This document shows positions 37,721 to 46,764 of a DNA stretch of 64,000 nucleotides, piece by piece. The position numbers and the translations under genes are program-made. The stretch comes from Streptomyces sp. NRRL F-4489 (GTDB lineage Bacteria; Actinomycetota; Actinomycetes; Streptomycetales; Streptomycetaceae). Below the pieces are notes generated by a model. That model was given only the letters and a program-made list of their open reading frames with translations, had not been told where the DNA came from and searched no databases. Numbering within the stretch: position 1 is the stretch's first letter; every line of letters starts with the position of its first letter. The stretch is from assembly GCF_001509485.1 (NCBI RefSeq), contig NZ_LLZI01000079.1, forward strand, positions 25,222-89,221. The letters run 5' to 3'.

Positions 37721-39325
37721 ATGAGCACCCTGCAGAGCGTCCCGGCCCTCGGGACGCACCCGGCCGCCGGTTCCACCCCGGGCCGCGCCGAAACCCGGGA
37801 GCAGCTGTCCAAGGCGACGTACGACCTCCTGGTGATCGGCGGCGGCATCCTGGGCATCTCCACCGCCTGGCATGCCGCGCAGGCCGGACTGCGGGTTGCC
37901 CTGGTGGACGCCGGCGACTTCGCCGGCGCCACCTCCTCCGCCTCCTCCAAGCTGCTGCACGGCGGTCTGCGCTACCTCCAGACCGGCGCGGTCAAGCTGG
38001 TGGCGGAGAACCACTTCGAGCGGCGGGCGGTCTCCCGCCAGGTCGCCCCGCACCTGGCCAACCCGCTCACCTTCTACCTGCCGGTCTACAAGGGCGGCCC
38101 GCACGGCGCGGCCAAGCTCGGCGCGGGCGTCTTCGCCTACTCCGCGCTCTCCGCGTTCGGCGACGGCGTCGGCCACGTCATAAGCCCGGCCCGCGCCCAG
38201 CGCGACGTGCCCGAGCTGCGCACCGAGAACCTCAAGGCCGTGGCCGTCTACGGCGACGACCAGATGAACGACTCCCGGATGGCGCTGATGACCGTCCGCG
38301 CGGCCGTCGCGGCCGGCGCCACGGTCCTCAACCACGCCGAGGTCACCGGCCTGCGCTTCACCCAGGGCCGGGTCACCGGCGCCGAGCTCAAGGACCGCCT
38401 GGACGGCACCGAGTTCGGCGTCGGCGCCCGCCTGGTCCTCAACGCCACCGGCCCGTGGGTCGACCACCTGCGCAAGATGGAGGACCCGAACGCGGCGCCC
38501 TCCATCCGCCTCTCCAAGGGCGCGCACCTGGTCCTCAAGCGCACCTCCCCCTGGAAGGCCGCGCTGGCCACCCCGATCGACAAGTACCGCATCACCTTCG
38601 CCCTCCCCTGGGAGGACATGCTGCTGCTCGGTACGACCGACGAGGAGTACGAGGGCGACCCGGCGGATGTCGCGGTCACCGAGAAGGACATCGCCCAGAT
38701 CCTGGACGAGGCCGCCTTCTCGGTCCGCGACCAGCAGCTCTCCCGGGACCTGATCACCTACTCGTTCGCCGGTCTGCGGGTGCTGCCCGGCGGCCCCGGC
38801 GACACCTCCAAGGCCAAGCGGGAGACGGTGGTCACCGAGGGCCGCGGCGGGATGCTGTCGGTGGCCGGCGGCAAGTGGACGACGTTCCGGCACATCGGCC
38901 GCACGGTGATGAACAAGCTCGCCGCGCTGCCCGGCCACCCGCTGGCGGACGATATGGAGCCGATCGCGCGGCTGCCCAAGAAGCTGCCGCTGCCCGGTAT
39001 CGCCAACCCCAACGCGGTCGCCCACCGGCTGCTGGTGGACGGCGGCACCCCTGGCCCCCGGATGGCCGCCGACACCGCGCGCCACCTCGCCACCCACTAC
39101 GGTTCGCTGTCCTTCGACATCGCCCGGCTGGCGAACGACGACCCGGCGCTGGCCGAGCGGATCCACCCGGACGCGCCGGAGATCTGGGCGCAGGTCGTCT
39201 ACGCCCGGGACCACGAGTGGGCCGAGACGGTCGACGACGTGCTGCGCCGCCGGACCACGCTGACCATCCGCGGTCTGGACACCGACGCCGTGCGCGGCCG
39301 CGTCCAGGAGCTGCTGGAGCGCTGA
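37721..39325 (+). CDS. glpD: Aerobic glycerol-3-phosphate dehydrogenase GlpD
   Basis: GlpD oxidises glycerol 3-phosphate to dihydroxyacetone phosphate, passing electrons to quinone at the membrane. The 534-residue protein has the FAD-binding motif LLVIGGGILGISTAWHAAQA. It also has SSASSKLLHGGLRYLQTGAV and the C-terminal domain with KWTTFRHIGRTVMNKLAAL. The ATG at 37721 is preceded by GAGGAG. It corresponds to gylB of S. coelicolor. Tandem hairpins follow, so the operon ends here. Confidence 0.96.
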   Translation: MSTLQSVPALGTHPAAGSTPGRAETREQLSKATYDLLVIGGGILGISTAWHAAQAGLRVALVDAGDFAGATSSASSKLLHGGLRYLQTGAVKLVAENHFERRAVSRQVAPHLANPLTFYLPVYKGGPHGAAKLGAGVFAYSALSAFGDGVGHVISPARAQRDVPELRTENLKAVAVYGDDQMNDSRMALMTVRAAVAAGATVLNHAEVTGLRFTQGRVTGAELKDRLDGTEFGVGARLVLNATGPWVDHLRKMEDPNAAPSIRLSKGAHLVLKRTSPWKAALATPIDKYRITFALPWEDMLLLGTTDEEYEGDPADVAVTEKDIAQILDEAAFSVRDQQLSRDLITYSFAGLRVLPGGPGDTSKAKRETVVTEGRGGMLSVAGGKWTTFRHIGRTVMNKLAALPGHPLADDMEPIARLPKKLPLPGIANPNAVAHRLLVDGGTPGPRMAADTARHLATHYGSLSFDIARLANDDPALAERIHPDAPEIWAQVVYARDHEWAETVDDVLRRRTTLTIRGLDTDAVRGRVQELLER

Positions 39326-39367
39326 TCCGCGACCCCGGGGCGCGCGCTGCGGACGGCGCCCCGGCCT

Positions 39368-39433
39368 CACCGCACGGCCCGTCAGGCGGCCGTGCGGTGA
39401 ACGGTGATGGGGCGGCCGGGGGGCCGCCCCATC
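39368..39433. terminator. Tandem hairpin terminators between glpD and the SDR gene
   Basis: The first stem is CACCGCACGGCC at 39368-39379 with its complement at 39388-39399 (8-base loop). The second is GATGGGGCGGCC at 39406-39417 with its complement at 39422-39433 (GGGG loop). Both are perfect 12-bp stems between convergent genes. Confidence 0.8.
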
Positions 39434-39466
39434 GGCGTACCCGGCCGCCGGTACGCCGTCGCGCCG

Positions 39467-40264
39467 TCAGGCCCCGAAGCCGCCGTCCACCGCGATCGCG
39501 GCGCCGGTGATGTACCGGCCGCCGTCGCCCGCCAGATGGGCCACCGTGGCCGCCACGTCCCCGGGCTCCCCGTAGGAGCCGAGGGCGGTCAGCGCGGCCT
39601 GCGGCGCGGCGCCCGGGCCGTCCGCCGGGTTCATGTCGGTGTCGATGGGCCCGGGGTGGACGAGGTTGACGGTGATACCGCGCGGGCCCAGTTCACGGGC
39701 GAGCGCCTTGGTCAGGCCGGCGAGCGCGGCCTTGCTCATGGCGTAGAGGGAGCCGCCGGGGAACGGCGCCCGGTCGGCCATGCAGCTGCCGATCGAGATG
39801 ATGCGGCCGCCCTCGGCCAGGTGCGCGGCGGCGGCCTGGGCGGCCAGGAACGGCGCCCGGACATTGGTCGCCAGCACCCGGTCCACGTCGGCGGTGGCGA
39901 TCCCCTCGAAGGGGCCGAGGACCCCGGTGCCCGCGTTGTTCACCAGGATGTCCAGGCGCCCGAAGCGGTCGGCCGCGGCGGCCACCGAGGTGCGCACCGC
40001 CTCCGGGTCCGCGGCGTCGGCCCGGACGGCCCAGGCCCGCCCGCCGGCCTCCTCGATGCGCTTGACCACCTCGGCGGCCCGGTCGTCCCGGCTGTGGTAG
40101 GTCAGCGCCACGGCCGCCCCGTCGGCCGCCAGCCGCTCCGCGATCGCCGCGCCGATGCCCCGGCTGGCGCCGGTCACCAGGGCCGCCCGGCCGGCCAGCG
40201 GGCGGGTGCCGGAGGCGGTGGGTGCCGGGGCCGTCGTCTTCGTGTCCATGTGTCTCACGTCCAT
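39467..40264 (-). CDS. Short-chain dehydrogenase/reductase
   Basis: The 265-residue protein (or 260 from an ATG at 40249) is a classical SDR. It has the cofactor motif LVTGASRGIGAAIAERLA, ILVNNAGTG and catalytic Ser in SIGSCM. The YxxxK is in LYAMSKAALAGLTKALAREL, and the C-terminal motif is VNLVHPGPIDTDMNPAD. Neither start has a clear ribosome site. It is divergent from the PAC2 gene and convergent with glpD. No pathway can be assigned from context. Confidence 0.9.
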   Translation of the reverse strand: MDVRHMDTKTTAPAPTASGTRPLAGRAALVTGASRGIGAAIAERLAADGAAVALTYHSRDDRAAEVVKRIEEAGGRAWAVRADAADPEAVRTSVAAAADRFGRLDILVNNAGTGVLGPFEGIATADVDRVLATNVRAPFLAAQAAAAHLAEGGRIISIGSCMADRAPFPGGSLYAMSKAALAGLTKALARELGPRGITVNLVHPGPIDTDMNPADGPGAAPQAALTALGSYGEPGDVAATVAHLAGDGGRYITGAAIAVDGGFGA

Positions 40265-40561
40265 CTGTCAATTTCACGCGATATCAGCCGTGTTGGGAGC
40301 CTTCCGTCAGCTTTGCGGGCTTACGGGGGCTTCCTCCGCGGTACGACTCGATCCTGCGGCAGGGCGCCGGAGCGCGCTGGCGGGATGCGGACACCGCGTC
40401 CGGACCCGGCGGGCATCGGGCCTTTCCCGGCCCTCCCGTACACACGCTCGCAAAGGGGCTGCGGACCGGCACCCCGGAAGCCGTAGGCTTGGGAGCGCAC
40501 GCAACGGAACTGCTGCCGGCAGCCGCCCCAGACGGCCGGGCCGGCCGGAAGGAGGCGCTGG

Positions 40562-41665
40562 GTGATCGAGCTGGAGGGGGTGCCCGAGCTGATCGACCCG
40601 GTCATGGTGGCCGCGTTCGAAGGCTGGAACGACGCCGGCGACGCCGCCTCCGCCGCGGTCGCACACCTGGACCGGGAATGGAAGGGCGAGGTCTTCGCCG
40701 CGCTCGACGCGGAGGACTACTACGACTTCCAGGTGAACCGCCCCACGGTCTTCCTGGAGAACGGCGTCCGCAAGGTCACCTGGCCCACCACCCGGCTGTC
40801 CGTGGTCCGGGTCGCCGACTCCGACGGCAAGGGCCGCCCCCGCGACCTGGTGCTCGTCCGCGGTATCGAGCCGAGCATGCGCTGGCGCTCGTTCTGCAAC
40901 GAACTCCTCGGCTTCGCCCATGAGTTGGGCGTCGAGATGGTGGTGGTCCTGGGCTCGCTGCTGGGCGACACCCCGCACACCCGGCCGGTCCCGGTCAGCG
41001 GCGTCAGCTCGGACGCGGATCTGGCCCGCCGGCTGGATCTGGAGGAGTCCCGCTACGAAGGCCCCACGGGCATCGTCGGCATCCTCCAGGAGGCGTGCAC
41101 GCACGCCGGCGTCCCGGCCGTCAGCCTGTGGGCGGCGGTGCCGCACTACGTCTCCCAGCCGCCCAACCCCAAGGCGACCCTGGCCCTCCTCAACAGACTG
41201 GAGGACCTGCTCGACCTGCGGATCCCGCTGGGCGAGCTGACCGAGGACGCCCGCGCCTGGCAGCTGGGGGTGGACCAACTCGCCGCCGAGGACAGCGAGG
41301 TGGCCGAGTACGTCCAGTCGCTGGAGGAGGCGCGGGACACCGCGGATCTGCCGGAGGCGTCCGGTGAGGCCATCGCCCGCGAGTTCGAGCGCTATCTGCG
41401 CCGGCGCGATCCGCAGGCCGGTCCCGGGGTGGCCACCGAGGGCGGCGTCGCGGACGGCCGCGAGGGCCCGTACCGCCGGGAGACCGGCGGCGGCCGCACC
41501 CGGCCCGCGCGCCCGGCGCCCAAGGAGCCGCGCGAGCCCCGCCCGCCGGAGGAGGCCGGTCCGCCGAAGGCGTCCGGCGGCCCGCGCGCCGGCGAGGACG
41601 GCACCGAGCGGCCCGAGGCCGCGGACGGCGACGGCGGCCCGGAGGACACCGGCCCGGAGCGCTGA
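40562..41665 (+). CDS. PAC2-family protein (proteasome-assembly-chaperone-like fold)
   Basis: The 367-residue protein starts at a GTG with a strong GGAAGGAGG site. The PAC2 core covers about residues 1-270: VAAFEGWNDAGDAASAAVAH, LVLVRGIEPSMRW and GVPAVSLWAAVPHYVSQPPN. Residues 280-367 are Arg, Pro, Gly and Glu-rich and look disordered. In eukaryotes PAC2 helps assemble the proteasome alpha ring. Whether the actinobacterial members do so is not established; the recalled M. tuberculosis homologue also lies in the proteasome-mshC block. It is convergent with mshC across a strong terminator. Confidence 0.87.
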   Translation: MIELEGVPELIDPVMVAAFEGWNDAGDAASAAVAHLDREWKGEVFAALDAEDYYDFQVNRPTVFLENGVRKVTWPTTRLSVVRVADSDGKGRPRDLVLVRGIEPSMRWRSFCNELLGFAHELGVEMVVVLGSLLGDTPHTRPVPVSGVSSDADLARRLDLEESRYEGPTGIVGILQEACTHAGVPAVSLWAAVPHYVSQPPNPKATLALLNRLEDLLDLRIPLGELTEDARAWQLGVDQLAAEDSEVAEYVQSLEEARDTADLPEASGEAIAREFERYLRRRDPQAGPGVATEGGVADGREGPYRRETGGGRTRPARPAPKEPREPRPPEEAGPPKASGGPRAGEDGTERPEAADGDGGPEDTGPER

Positions 41666-41726
41666 CCGGCCCAACGGCCCGGCTCCGTACGGCGAAAGGC
41701 CCCGTACGGCGAAGGCCCCGTACGCG

Positions 41727-41762
41727 AAAGGGGCGCCCCGCCAACCGGCAGGGCGCCCCTTT
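41727..41762. terminator. Bidirectional terminator between PAC2 and mshC
   Basis: AAAGGGGCGCCC at 41727-41738 pairs perfectly with its complement at 41751-41762 around a 12-base loop. It lies between the convergent genes. The preceding bases 41687-41726 hold short repeats of GTACGGCGAA and CCCCGTACG. Confidence 0.8.
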
Positions 41763-41776
41763 CCGTATCCGTGTCG

Positions 41777-43006
41777 CTACAGCGCCACGCCCAGCAGCGC
41801 GTCCACCGCGCGGGACACCAGCCCCGGCGCGCCCTCGTCCGTGCCGCCGGCGGCCTCCTGGGCGGCGGCCCAGCGGTCCACCGCGGCCAGCGCGGCCGGC
41901 GCGTCCAGATCGTCGGCCAGGGCGGCGCGGATCTCCTCCAGCAGCGCCTCGGCGGGCGGCCCGTCCGGGCGGGAGACCGCGGACCGCCAGCGGGCCAGCC
42001 GCTCCTCGGCCTCGGTCAGCACCGCGTCCGTCCACTCCCAGTCGCTGCGGTAGTGGTGCGCCAGCAGCGCCAGGCGGATCGCGGCCGGGTCGGTGCCGTC
42101 CCGGCGCAGCGTCGAGACGAAGACGAGGTTGCCCTTGGACTTGGACATCTTCTCGCCGTGCAGGGCGACCATCCCGGCGTGCACATACGCCTTGGCGAAG
42201 GGGTGTTCACCGGTCAGCGCCTGGGCGTGCGAGGCGCCCATCTCGTGGTGCGGGAAGGCGAGATCGGAGCCGCCGCCCTGGACGTCGAAGCCCATCCCGA
42301 GGTGCTCCAGCGCGATGGCGACGCATTCGATGTGCCAGCCGGGCCGGCCGGGGCCCAGCGAGCCGCCGTCCCAGCTCGGTTCGCCGTCGCGGGCGGCCAT
42401 CCACAGCATCGGGTCGAGGGGGTTCTTCTTGCCCTCGCGCTCCGGGTCGCCGCCGCGCTCGGCGGACAGCCGCCGCATGGCCTCGGCGTCCAGGCCGGAG
42501 ACCTCGCCGAAGTGGGTGTCGGAGGCCACCGAGAAGTAGATGTCGCCGTCGAGTTCGTAGGCGGCGCCGGCCTCGCGCAGCCGCTCCACCAGGGGGACGA
42601 TGCCCGGTATCGCCTCGACCGCGCCTATGTAGTGGCGCGGCGGCAGCATCCGCAGCGCCGTCATGTCCTCGCGGAACAGGGCGGTCTCGCGCTCGGCGAG
42701 CGCGGTCCAGTCGACGCCGGTGGCCACCGCCCGCTCCAGCAGGGGGTCGTCGACGTCGGTGACGTTCTGCACGTAGTGCACTTGGCGCTTCGTGTCGAGC
42801 CACACGCGCTGAACGAGGTCGAACGCGTTGTAGGTCGCCGCGTGCCCCAGGTGGGTGGCGTCGTACGGCGTGATGCCGCAGACGTAGATACGGGCGACGG
42901 GACCGGGGTCGAGGGTGACCCGTCCGCCGGTCGCGGTGTCGTGGATCCGGAGGTCGCGGCCCTGGCCGGGCAGGGCGGGGACCTCAGAAGCGGGCCATGC
43001 ATGCAT
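41777..43006 (-). CDS. mshC: Mycothiol ligase MshC (cysteine:GlcN-Ins ligase)
   Basis: MshC couples cysteine to glucosaminyl-inositol in mycothiol synthesis, the main low-molecular-weight thiol of actinobacteria. The 409-residue protein is a class I CysRS relative. [20 protein letters not shown] contains the HIGH-like element and zinc Cys, [20 protein letters not shown] supplies further ligands, and the KMSKS loop is [12 protein letters not shown]. It lacks the C-terminal tRNA-anticodon domain of true CysRS, as expected. The SCO1664-family gene lies 132 bases upstream. Position and neighbours match those in mycobacteria. Confidence 0.96.
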   Translation of the reverse strand: MHAWPASEVPALPGQGRDLRIHDTATGGRVTLDPGPVARIYVCGITPYDATHLGHAATYNAFDLVQRVWLDTKRQVHYVQNVTDVDDPLLERAVATGVDWTALAERETALFREDMTALRMLPPRHYIGAVEAIPGIVPLVERLREAGAAYELDGDIYFSVASDTHFGEVSGLDAEAMRRLSAERGGDPEREGKKNPLDPMLWMAARDGEPSWDGGSLGPGRPGWHIECVAIALEHLGMGFDVQGGGSDLAFPHHEMGASHAQALTGEHPFAKAYVHAGMVALHGEKMSKSKGNLVFVSTLRRDGTDPAAIRLALLAHHYRSDWEWTDAVLTEAEERLARWRSAVSRPDGPPAEALLEEIRAALADDLDAPAALAAVDRWAAAQEAAGGTDEGAPGLVSRAVDALLGVAL

Positions 43007-43138
43007 GCCTTGAGCGTAACCGGACGGAGCTTCCGCATACGAACCGGAGGGGCCGGTCCGGCCGGAAAGGCGCTCTTGCGTTCCACCGCGGGATGTGCCA
43101 GGGACGGGCGTCCCCTCGCCCGGCCCCGGGCGGCCGGA

Positions 43139-44041
43139 TCAGACCGGCGGCCAGGGGATCGCCGGCCACTCCCCGCTCGGCTCCGGGTGCCGGCCCTCCC
43201 GCAGCAGCCGCTCGACCCGCGCCCGCACCGCCGCCACCTCGGCGTCCGTGAGCAGCTCCGCCAGTCGGGCGGCGAGCGGCGCACCATCCGCCAGCGCGGC
43301 CCGCAGCCGGTCCAGCACCGTGCGCGCCTCGTCGGTCAGCGGTTCGCCGGCCCAGCCCCACAGCAGCGTGCGCAGTTTGTCGTCGGAGTGGAACGTCACC
43401 CCGTGGTCGATGGCGAAGAACGAGCCACCGGCCGAGGGCAGCAGATGGCCGCCCTTGCGGTCGCCGTTGTTGATCACCGCGTCCAGGACCGCCAGCCGCC
43501 GCAGCCGCGGGTGGTCGGCGTGGACCAGCAGCGCGGTGCGGCCGGCGCCGATCTCCGCCCGGCCGACCGCCTTCCAGCCCGGCTCCGGCTCGTCCTCGGC
43601 GACCAGTGCCAGCAGCTCGGGCACCGCGTCGCCGTCCCCGGGCGGCGCGATCCACTCCTGCACCATGCCGGTGCCGTACGGGCCGTCGCGCAGCACCGTG
43701 GTGGGGATCAGGTCCCAGCCGCAGGCCCGGGAGACCTCGTACGCGGCGACCTCGCGCTCGGCGAGCGTGCCGTCGGGGAAGTCCCACAGCGGGCGCTCGC
43801 CGGCGACCGGCTTGTAGACGCACTCGGCGGTGCGGCCGTCGAGCGCGACGGTGCAGTACAGGACGGCGTTGGAGGCGTCGCGGATCTGACCGCGGACGGT
43901 CAGCTCCCCGCGGGCCAGCAGCTCCGGCGCCAGGCTCCCGGCCGGTTCGCGGGCGGGCGGCTCCACGGCGGCCGGCCCGCCGGCGGTGGCGGCCTCGCCG
44001 GGGCTCAGGCGCCCCGCCGGTATCCGTTCTGGCGCGGACAT
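43139..44041 (-). CDS. SCO1664-family protein (PI3/4-kinase-like fold), function unknown
   Basis: From the ATG at 44041 (GGAGGGA upstream) the protein has 300 residues. Kinase-like signatures are visible: CVYKPVAGERPLWDFPDGTL (Lys), then AVLDAVINNGDRKGGHLLPS (catalytic loop Asn-Asn-Gly-Asp-Arg-Lys), and FFAIDHGVTFHSDDKLRTLL (Asp-His-Gly metal site). This suggests a phosphotransferase on a small molecule, lipid or protein. The recalled family name is TIGR03843. It overlaps the DUF3090 gene by 37 bases, so the pair is translationally coupled, and it precedes mshC. Confidence 0.85.
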   Translation of the reverse strand: MSAPERIPAGRLSPGEAATAGGPAAVEPPAREPAGSLAPELLARGELTVRGQIRDASNAVLYCTVALDGRTAECVYKPVAGERPLWDFPDGTLAEREVAAYEVSRACGWDLIPTTVLRDGPYGTGMVQEWIAPPGDGDAVPELLALVAEDEPEPGWKAVGRAEIGAGRTALLVHADHPRLRRLAVLDAVINNGDRKGGHLLPSAGGSFFAIDHGVTFHSDDKLRTLLWGWAGEPLTDEARTVLDRLRAALADGAPLAARLAELLTDAEVAAVRARVERLLREGRHPEPSGEWPAIPWPPV

Positions 44042-44595
44042 ACGTGTCCCTCCGGGTCGAGCGGCAGGCTGCACAGCGGGCACGGCGGGCGGCCGGCGTT
44101 GACGACGTCCAGCGCGCGCTTGGCGAACGCGCGGGCCATCGTGCCGGTCAGCCGCACCCGGAGCATCGGCGGGCCGTTCTCGTCGTCCTGGAGCAGCCGC
44201 TCCTCGGCGTCGACGAGGTCCTCGTCGCTGTCGGCGTCCAGTTCGACCAGCGCCTGGGCCTCGACGATCATCCGCTCGGCCTCGCCGTCCCAGGCCAGCG
44301 CCATCGTGCCGACCCGGAACTCCTCCTCCACCGGCATCTGGAGCGGCGCGGTGTCGGTCATCTCGGCCGGGGAGACCGCGGGCACCGGGGCGCTGCCGCC
44401 GCTGCGCCGCACGACCTCGTCCAGGAGCTCGTCGATCCGCTCGGCGAGCGCCGCCACCTGCGTCTTCTCCAGGGCGACGCTGGTGGTCCGGCCGCCCGCG
44501 CTGGCCTGGAGGAAGAAGCTACGGCGGCCAGGCAGCCCGACCGTACCGGCCACGAAGCGGTCCGGTAGGTCGTAGAAGAACACCTGACGGGACAA
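44005..44595 (-). CDS. DUF3090-family protein with C-terminal zinc ribbon
   Basis: The family usually starts SRQVFFYDLPDRFVAGTVGL. That segment begins at a TTG (44595) with GGAG seven bases upstream, giving 196 residues; the longer frame to 44667 has no such support. The core includes QMPVEEEFRVGTMALAWDGE, and the end is the zinc-ribbon CPLCSLPLDPEGHVCP. No enzymatic motif is obvious. It sits between a phosphomutase-like gene and the SCO1664-family gene; recalled TIGR families 03843, 03847 and 03848 describe this trio in actinobacteria. Confidence 0.87.
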   Translation of the reverse strand: MSRQVFFYDLPDRFVAGTVGLPGRRSFFLQASAGGRTTSVALEKTQVAALAERIDELLDEVVRRSGGSAPVPAVSPAEMTDTAPLQMPVEEEFRVGTMALAWDGEAERMIVEAQALVELDADSDEDLVDAEERLLQDDENGPPMLRVRLTGTMARAFAKRALDVVNAGRPPCPLCSLPLDPEGHVCPRQNGYRRGA

Positions 44596-44715
44596 CGTCC
44601 TGCTCCGATTGTCTCGAACTGCTGGGTCAGTGGGTCGCTGCGTCCGCACGGTCACTGCGCGGATCACCGGGGCGTCGCGGGCAGCGCCGTCGCCCCACCC
44701 TACTGCGCCCGCTGA

Positions 44716-45411
44716 TCACGCTGCGCCCGCACCGCCTCCGACGGCCGCGTCCCGCTCGCTCCCGGGGGCGGCGTCGTCGCGGGGCACCAGCGAGGCGAGG
44801 TCGCCGGTGTCGCCGAGCCGGACGAGGTAGGGGCGCAGCCGGGTGTAGCGGATCACCGTCACCGAGCACGGCTCGACGGAGATCCGCTGGAAGAGGTCGA
44901 GGTGCAGCCCGAGGGCGTCGGCGACCAGGGATTTGATGATGTCACCGTGGGAGCACATGAGATAGGCCGCTTCGCCGCCGGCCTCCTCGGTGACCCGGTC
45001 GTTCCACTCCCGGACCGCGGCGACCGCCCGGGACTGCATCTCGCGCATCGGCTCGCCGCCGGGGAAGGCGGCCGCGGAGGGGTGCTGCTGGACGGTCTCC
45101 ATCAGCGGTTCGTCGGCGAGTTCGGCGAGCTTGCGGCCCGACCAGTCGCCGTAGTCGCACTCGGTGATCCGCTCGTCGGTGGACAGCGGCAGCTCCGGGC
45201 GGGCCGCGAGCAGCGGCGCCAGGGTCTCCCGGCAGCGCTGGAGCGGGCTGGAGACGGCGCGGGCGAGCGGGATCCCGGCGAGCCGGGCGGGGAGCGCGGC
45301 GGCCTGGGCGGCGCCCCGCTCGTCGAGGGCGACACCGGGGGTCCGGCCGGCGAGGACTCCGGCGGTATTGGCGGTGGAGCGGCCGTGCCGCACCAGGATC
45401 AGCGTGGGCAT
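44716..45411 (-). CDS. Histidine phosphatase, MSMEG_4193-family phosphomutase
   Basis: The 231-residue protein starts MPTLILVRHGRSTANTAGVL with the catalytic RHG. It has SSPLQRCRETLAP, the second Glu region TECDYGDWSGRKLAELADEP, and the second His in YLMCSHGDIIKSLVADAL. These four elements define an active histidine phosphatase. The substrate is unknown. It lies 120 bases upstream of the DUF3090 gene on the same strand, the first gene of the trio, and is divergent from corA. Confidence 0.9.
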   Translation of the reverse strand: MPTLILVRHGRSTANTAGVLAGRTPGVALDERGAAQAAALPARLAGIPLARAVSSPLQRCRETLAPLLAARPELPLSTDERITECDYGDWSGRKLAELADEPLMETVQQHPSAAAFPGGEPMREMQSRAVAAVREWNDRVTEEAGGEAAYLMCSHGDIIKSLVADALGLHLDLFQRISVEPCSVTVIRYTRLRPYLVRLGDTGDLASLVPRDDAAPGSERDAAVGGGAGAA

Positions 45412-45529
45412 GACCGCCAGCCTAGGGGGTGCGGTCGTACTCCCGCCGCCCCCTTGGCACGGTGGGCGGCCGCTTCCACGGCCCGGTAGGCGGCCGCTTC
45501 CCTGGCAGGCGGCCGGGCGGCGGGCGAGA

Positions 45530-46522
45530 ATGCCTGGTGTGATCGTGGACTGCGCCGTCTACCGCGAGGGCCGCCGCCATGAGTGCGCGGCGGATTTCTC
45601 CCACGCGCTGGACGCGGCGCGGGCGGAGGGCCACTCCTTCCTGTGGCTGGGCATGTACGAGCCGACCCAGCACGAGTTCGACCAGGTCAGCAGCGAGTTC
45701 GGGCTGCATCCGCTGGCCGTGGAGGACGCCCTCAACGCCCACCAGCGGCCCAAGCTGGAGGTCTACGACGACTCGCTGTTCGTGGTGCTCAAGCCGATCA
45801 CCTACGACGTCACCGCGGACACCGTGACCGCCTCGGAGCTGATGGTCTTCGTCGGCGACTCGTTCGTGGTCACCGTCCGGCACGGCACGGCCAGCCCGCT
45901 GGCGCAGGTCCGGCGGCGACTGGAGCACCATCCGGAGATCCTGCGGCACGGCCCGGGCGCGGTGCTGTACGCCATCAGCGACGCGGTGGTGGACCACTAC
46001 ATCGAGGTGGCCGGCGAACTCCAGCTGGATCTGGAGGAGTTGGAGGCGGAGGTGTTCGCCCCGATCCGCCGGGAGACCCGGCACACCGCGGCGCGGATCT
46101 ACACCTTCAAGCGCGAGATCATGGAGTTCCGGCGGGCGACCGTCCCGCTGGCCGAGCCGATGGCGCGGCTGCAGAGTCCGGGTGTGCCCTTCGTCCACGA
46201 CCAGGCCCGGCCGTTCTTCCGGGACGTCGGCGACCATCTGACCCGCGCCAACGAGTCGGTGGAGGGCCTGGACCGGCTGCTGTCGGACGTCCTGTCCGCG
46301 CATCTGGCGCAGATGGGCGTCCGGCAGAACGACGATATGCGCAAGATCTCGGCCTGGGCGGCGCTGGCCGCCGTACCGACCCTGATCGCCGGGATCTACG
46401 GTATGAACTTCCGCGAGATGCCGGAGCTGCACTGGTCGCTGGGCTATCCGACGATCCTGCTGGTGATGGCGCTCATCGAGGTGTCGCTGTACCGGCTGTT
46501 CAAGCGGCGGGGGTGGCTGTGA
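45530..46522 (+). CDS. corA: CorA-type magnesium/cobalt transporter
   Basis: The 330-residue protein has the large cytoplasmic domain (for example FLWLGMYEPTQHEFDQVSSE). The long helix ends at the GMN selectivity motif (IAGIYGMNFREMPELHW). Two C-terminal membrane helices and a basic tail follow (RLFKRRGWL). The start may be the ATG at 45530 or the GTG at 45539; both have weak ribosome sites. It forms pentameric channels for Mg2+ or other divalent ions. It is divergent from the histidine phosphatase gene. Confidence 0.93.
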   Translation: MPGVIVDCAVYREGRRHECAADFSHALDAARAEGHSFLWLGMYEPTQHEFDQVSSEFGLHPLAVEDALNAHQRPKLEVYDDSLFVVLKPITYDVTADTVTASELMVFVGDSFVVTVRHGTASPLAQVRRRLEHHPEILRHGPGAVLYAISDAVVDHYIEVAGELQLDLEELEAEVFAPIRRETRHTAARIYTFKREIMEFRRATVPLAEPMARLQSPGVPFVHDQARPFFRDVGDHLTRANESVEGLDRLLSDVLSAHLAQMGVRQNDDMRKISAWAALAAVPTLIAGIYGMNFREMPELHWSLGYPTILLVMALIEVSLYRLFKRRGWL

Positions 46523-46683
46523 ACGCGGCGGGGGCTGGCGGCTCCGGAGGCCGCGGGCCGGGCGGGCGCCTTGCGGCCGGCCGCGTAGCCGCGTAACCCG
46601 CCCGCCGGTCGGGGCGTTGTGCTCGGTGACGGCCGTGGCGGGGAAGACCCCCGAGCCCCCACCACGGCCGCGGCGCCACCGGA

Positions 46684-46712
46684 AAGGCCCGGCACTCCCC
46701 GTGCCGGGCCTT
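46684..46712. terminator. Bidirectional hairpin between corA and the LLM oxidoreductase
   Basis: AAGGCCCGGCAC at 46684-46695 pairs perfectly with its complement at 46701-46712 (TCCCC loop). It lies in the gap between convergent genes and is followed by TTCTCC. Confidence 0.8.
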
Positions 46713-46764
46713 CTCCGTGCTCGTTCCCGCTTCCGCGGACTGGGCTCGTTTCCGCCTCCGCGGA

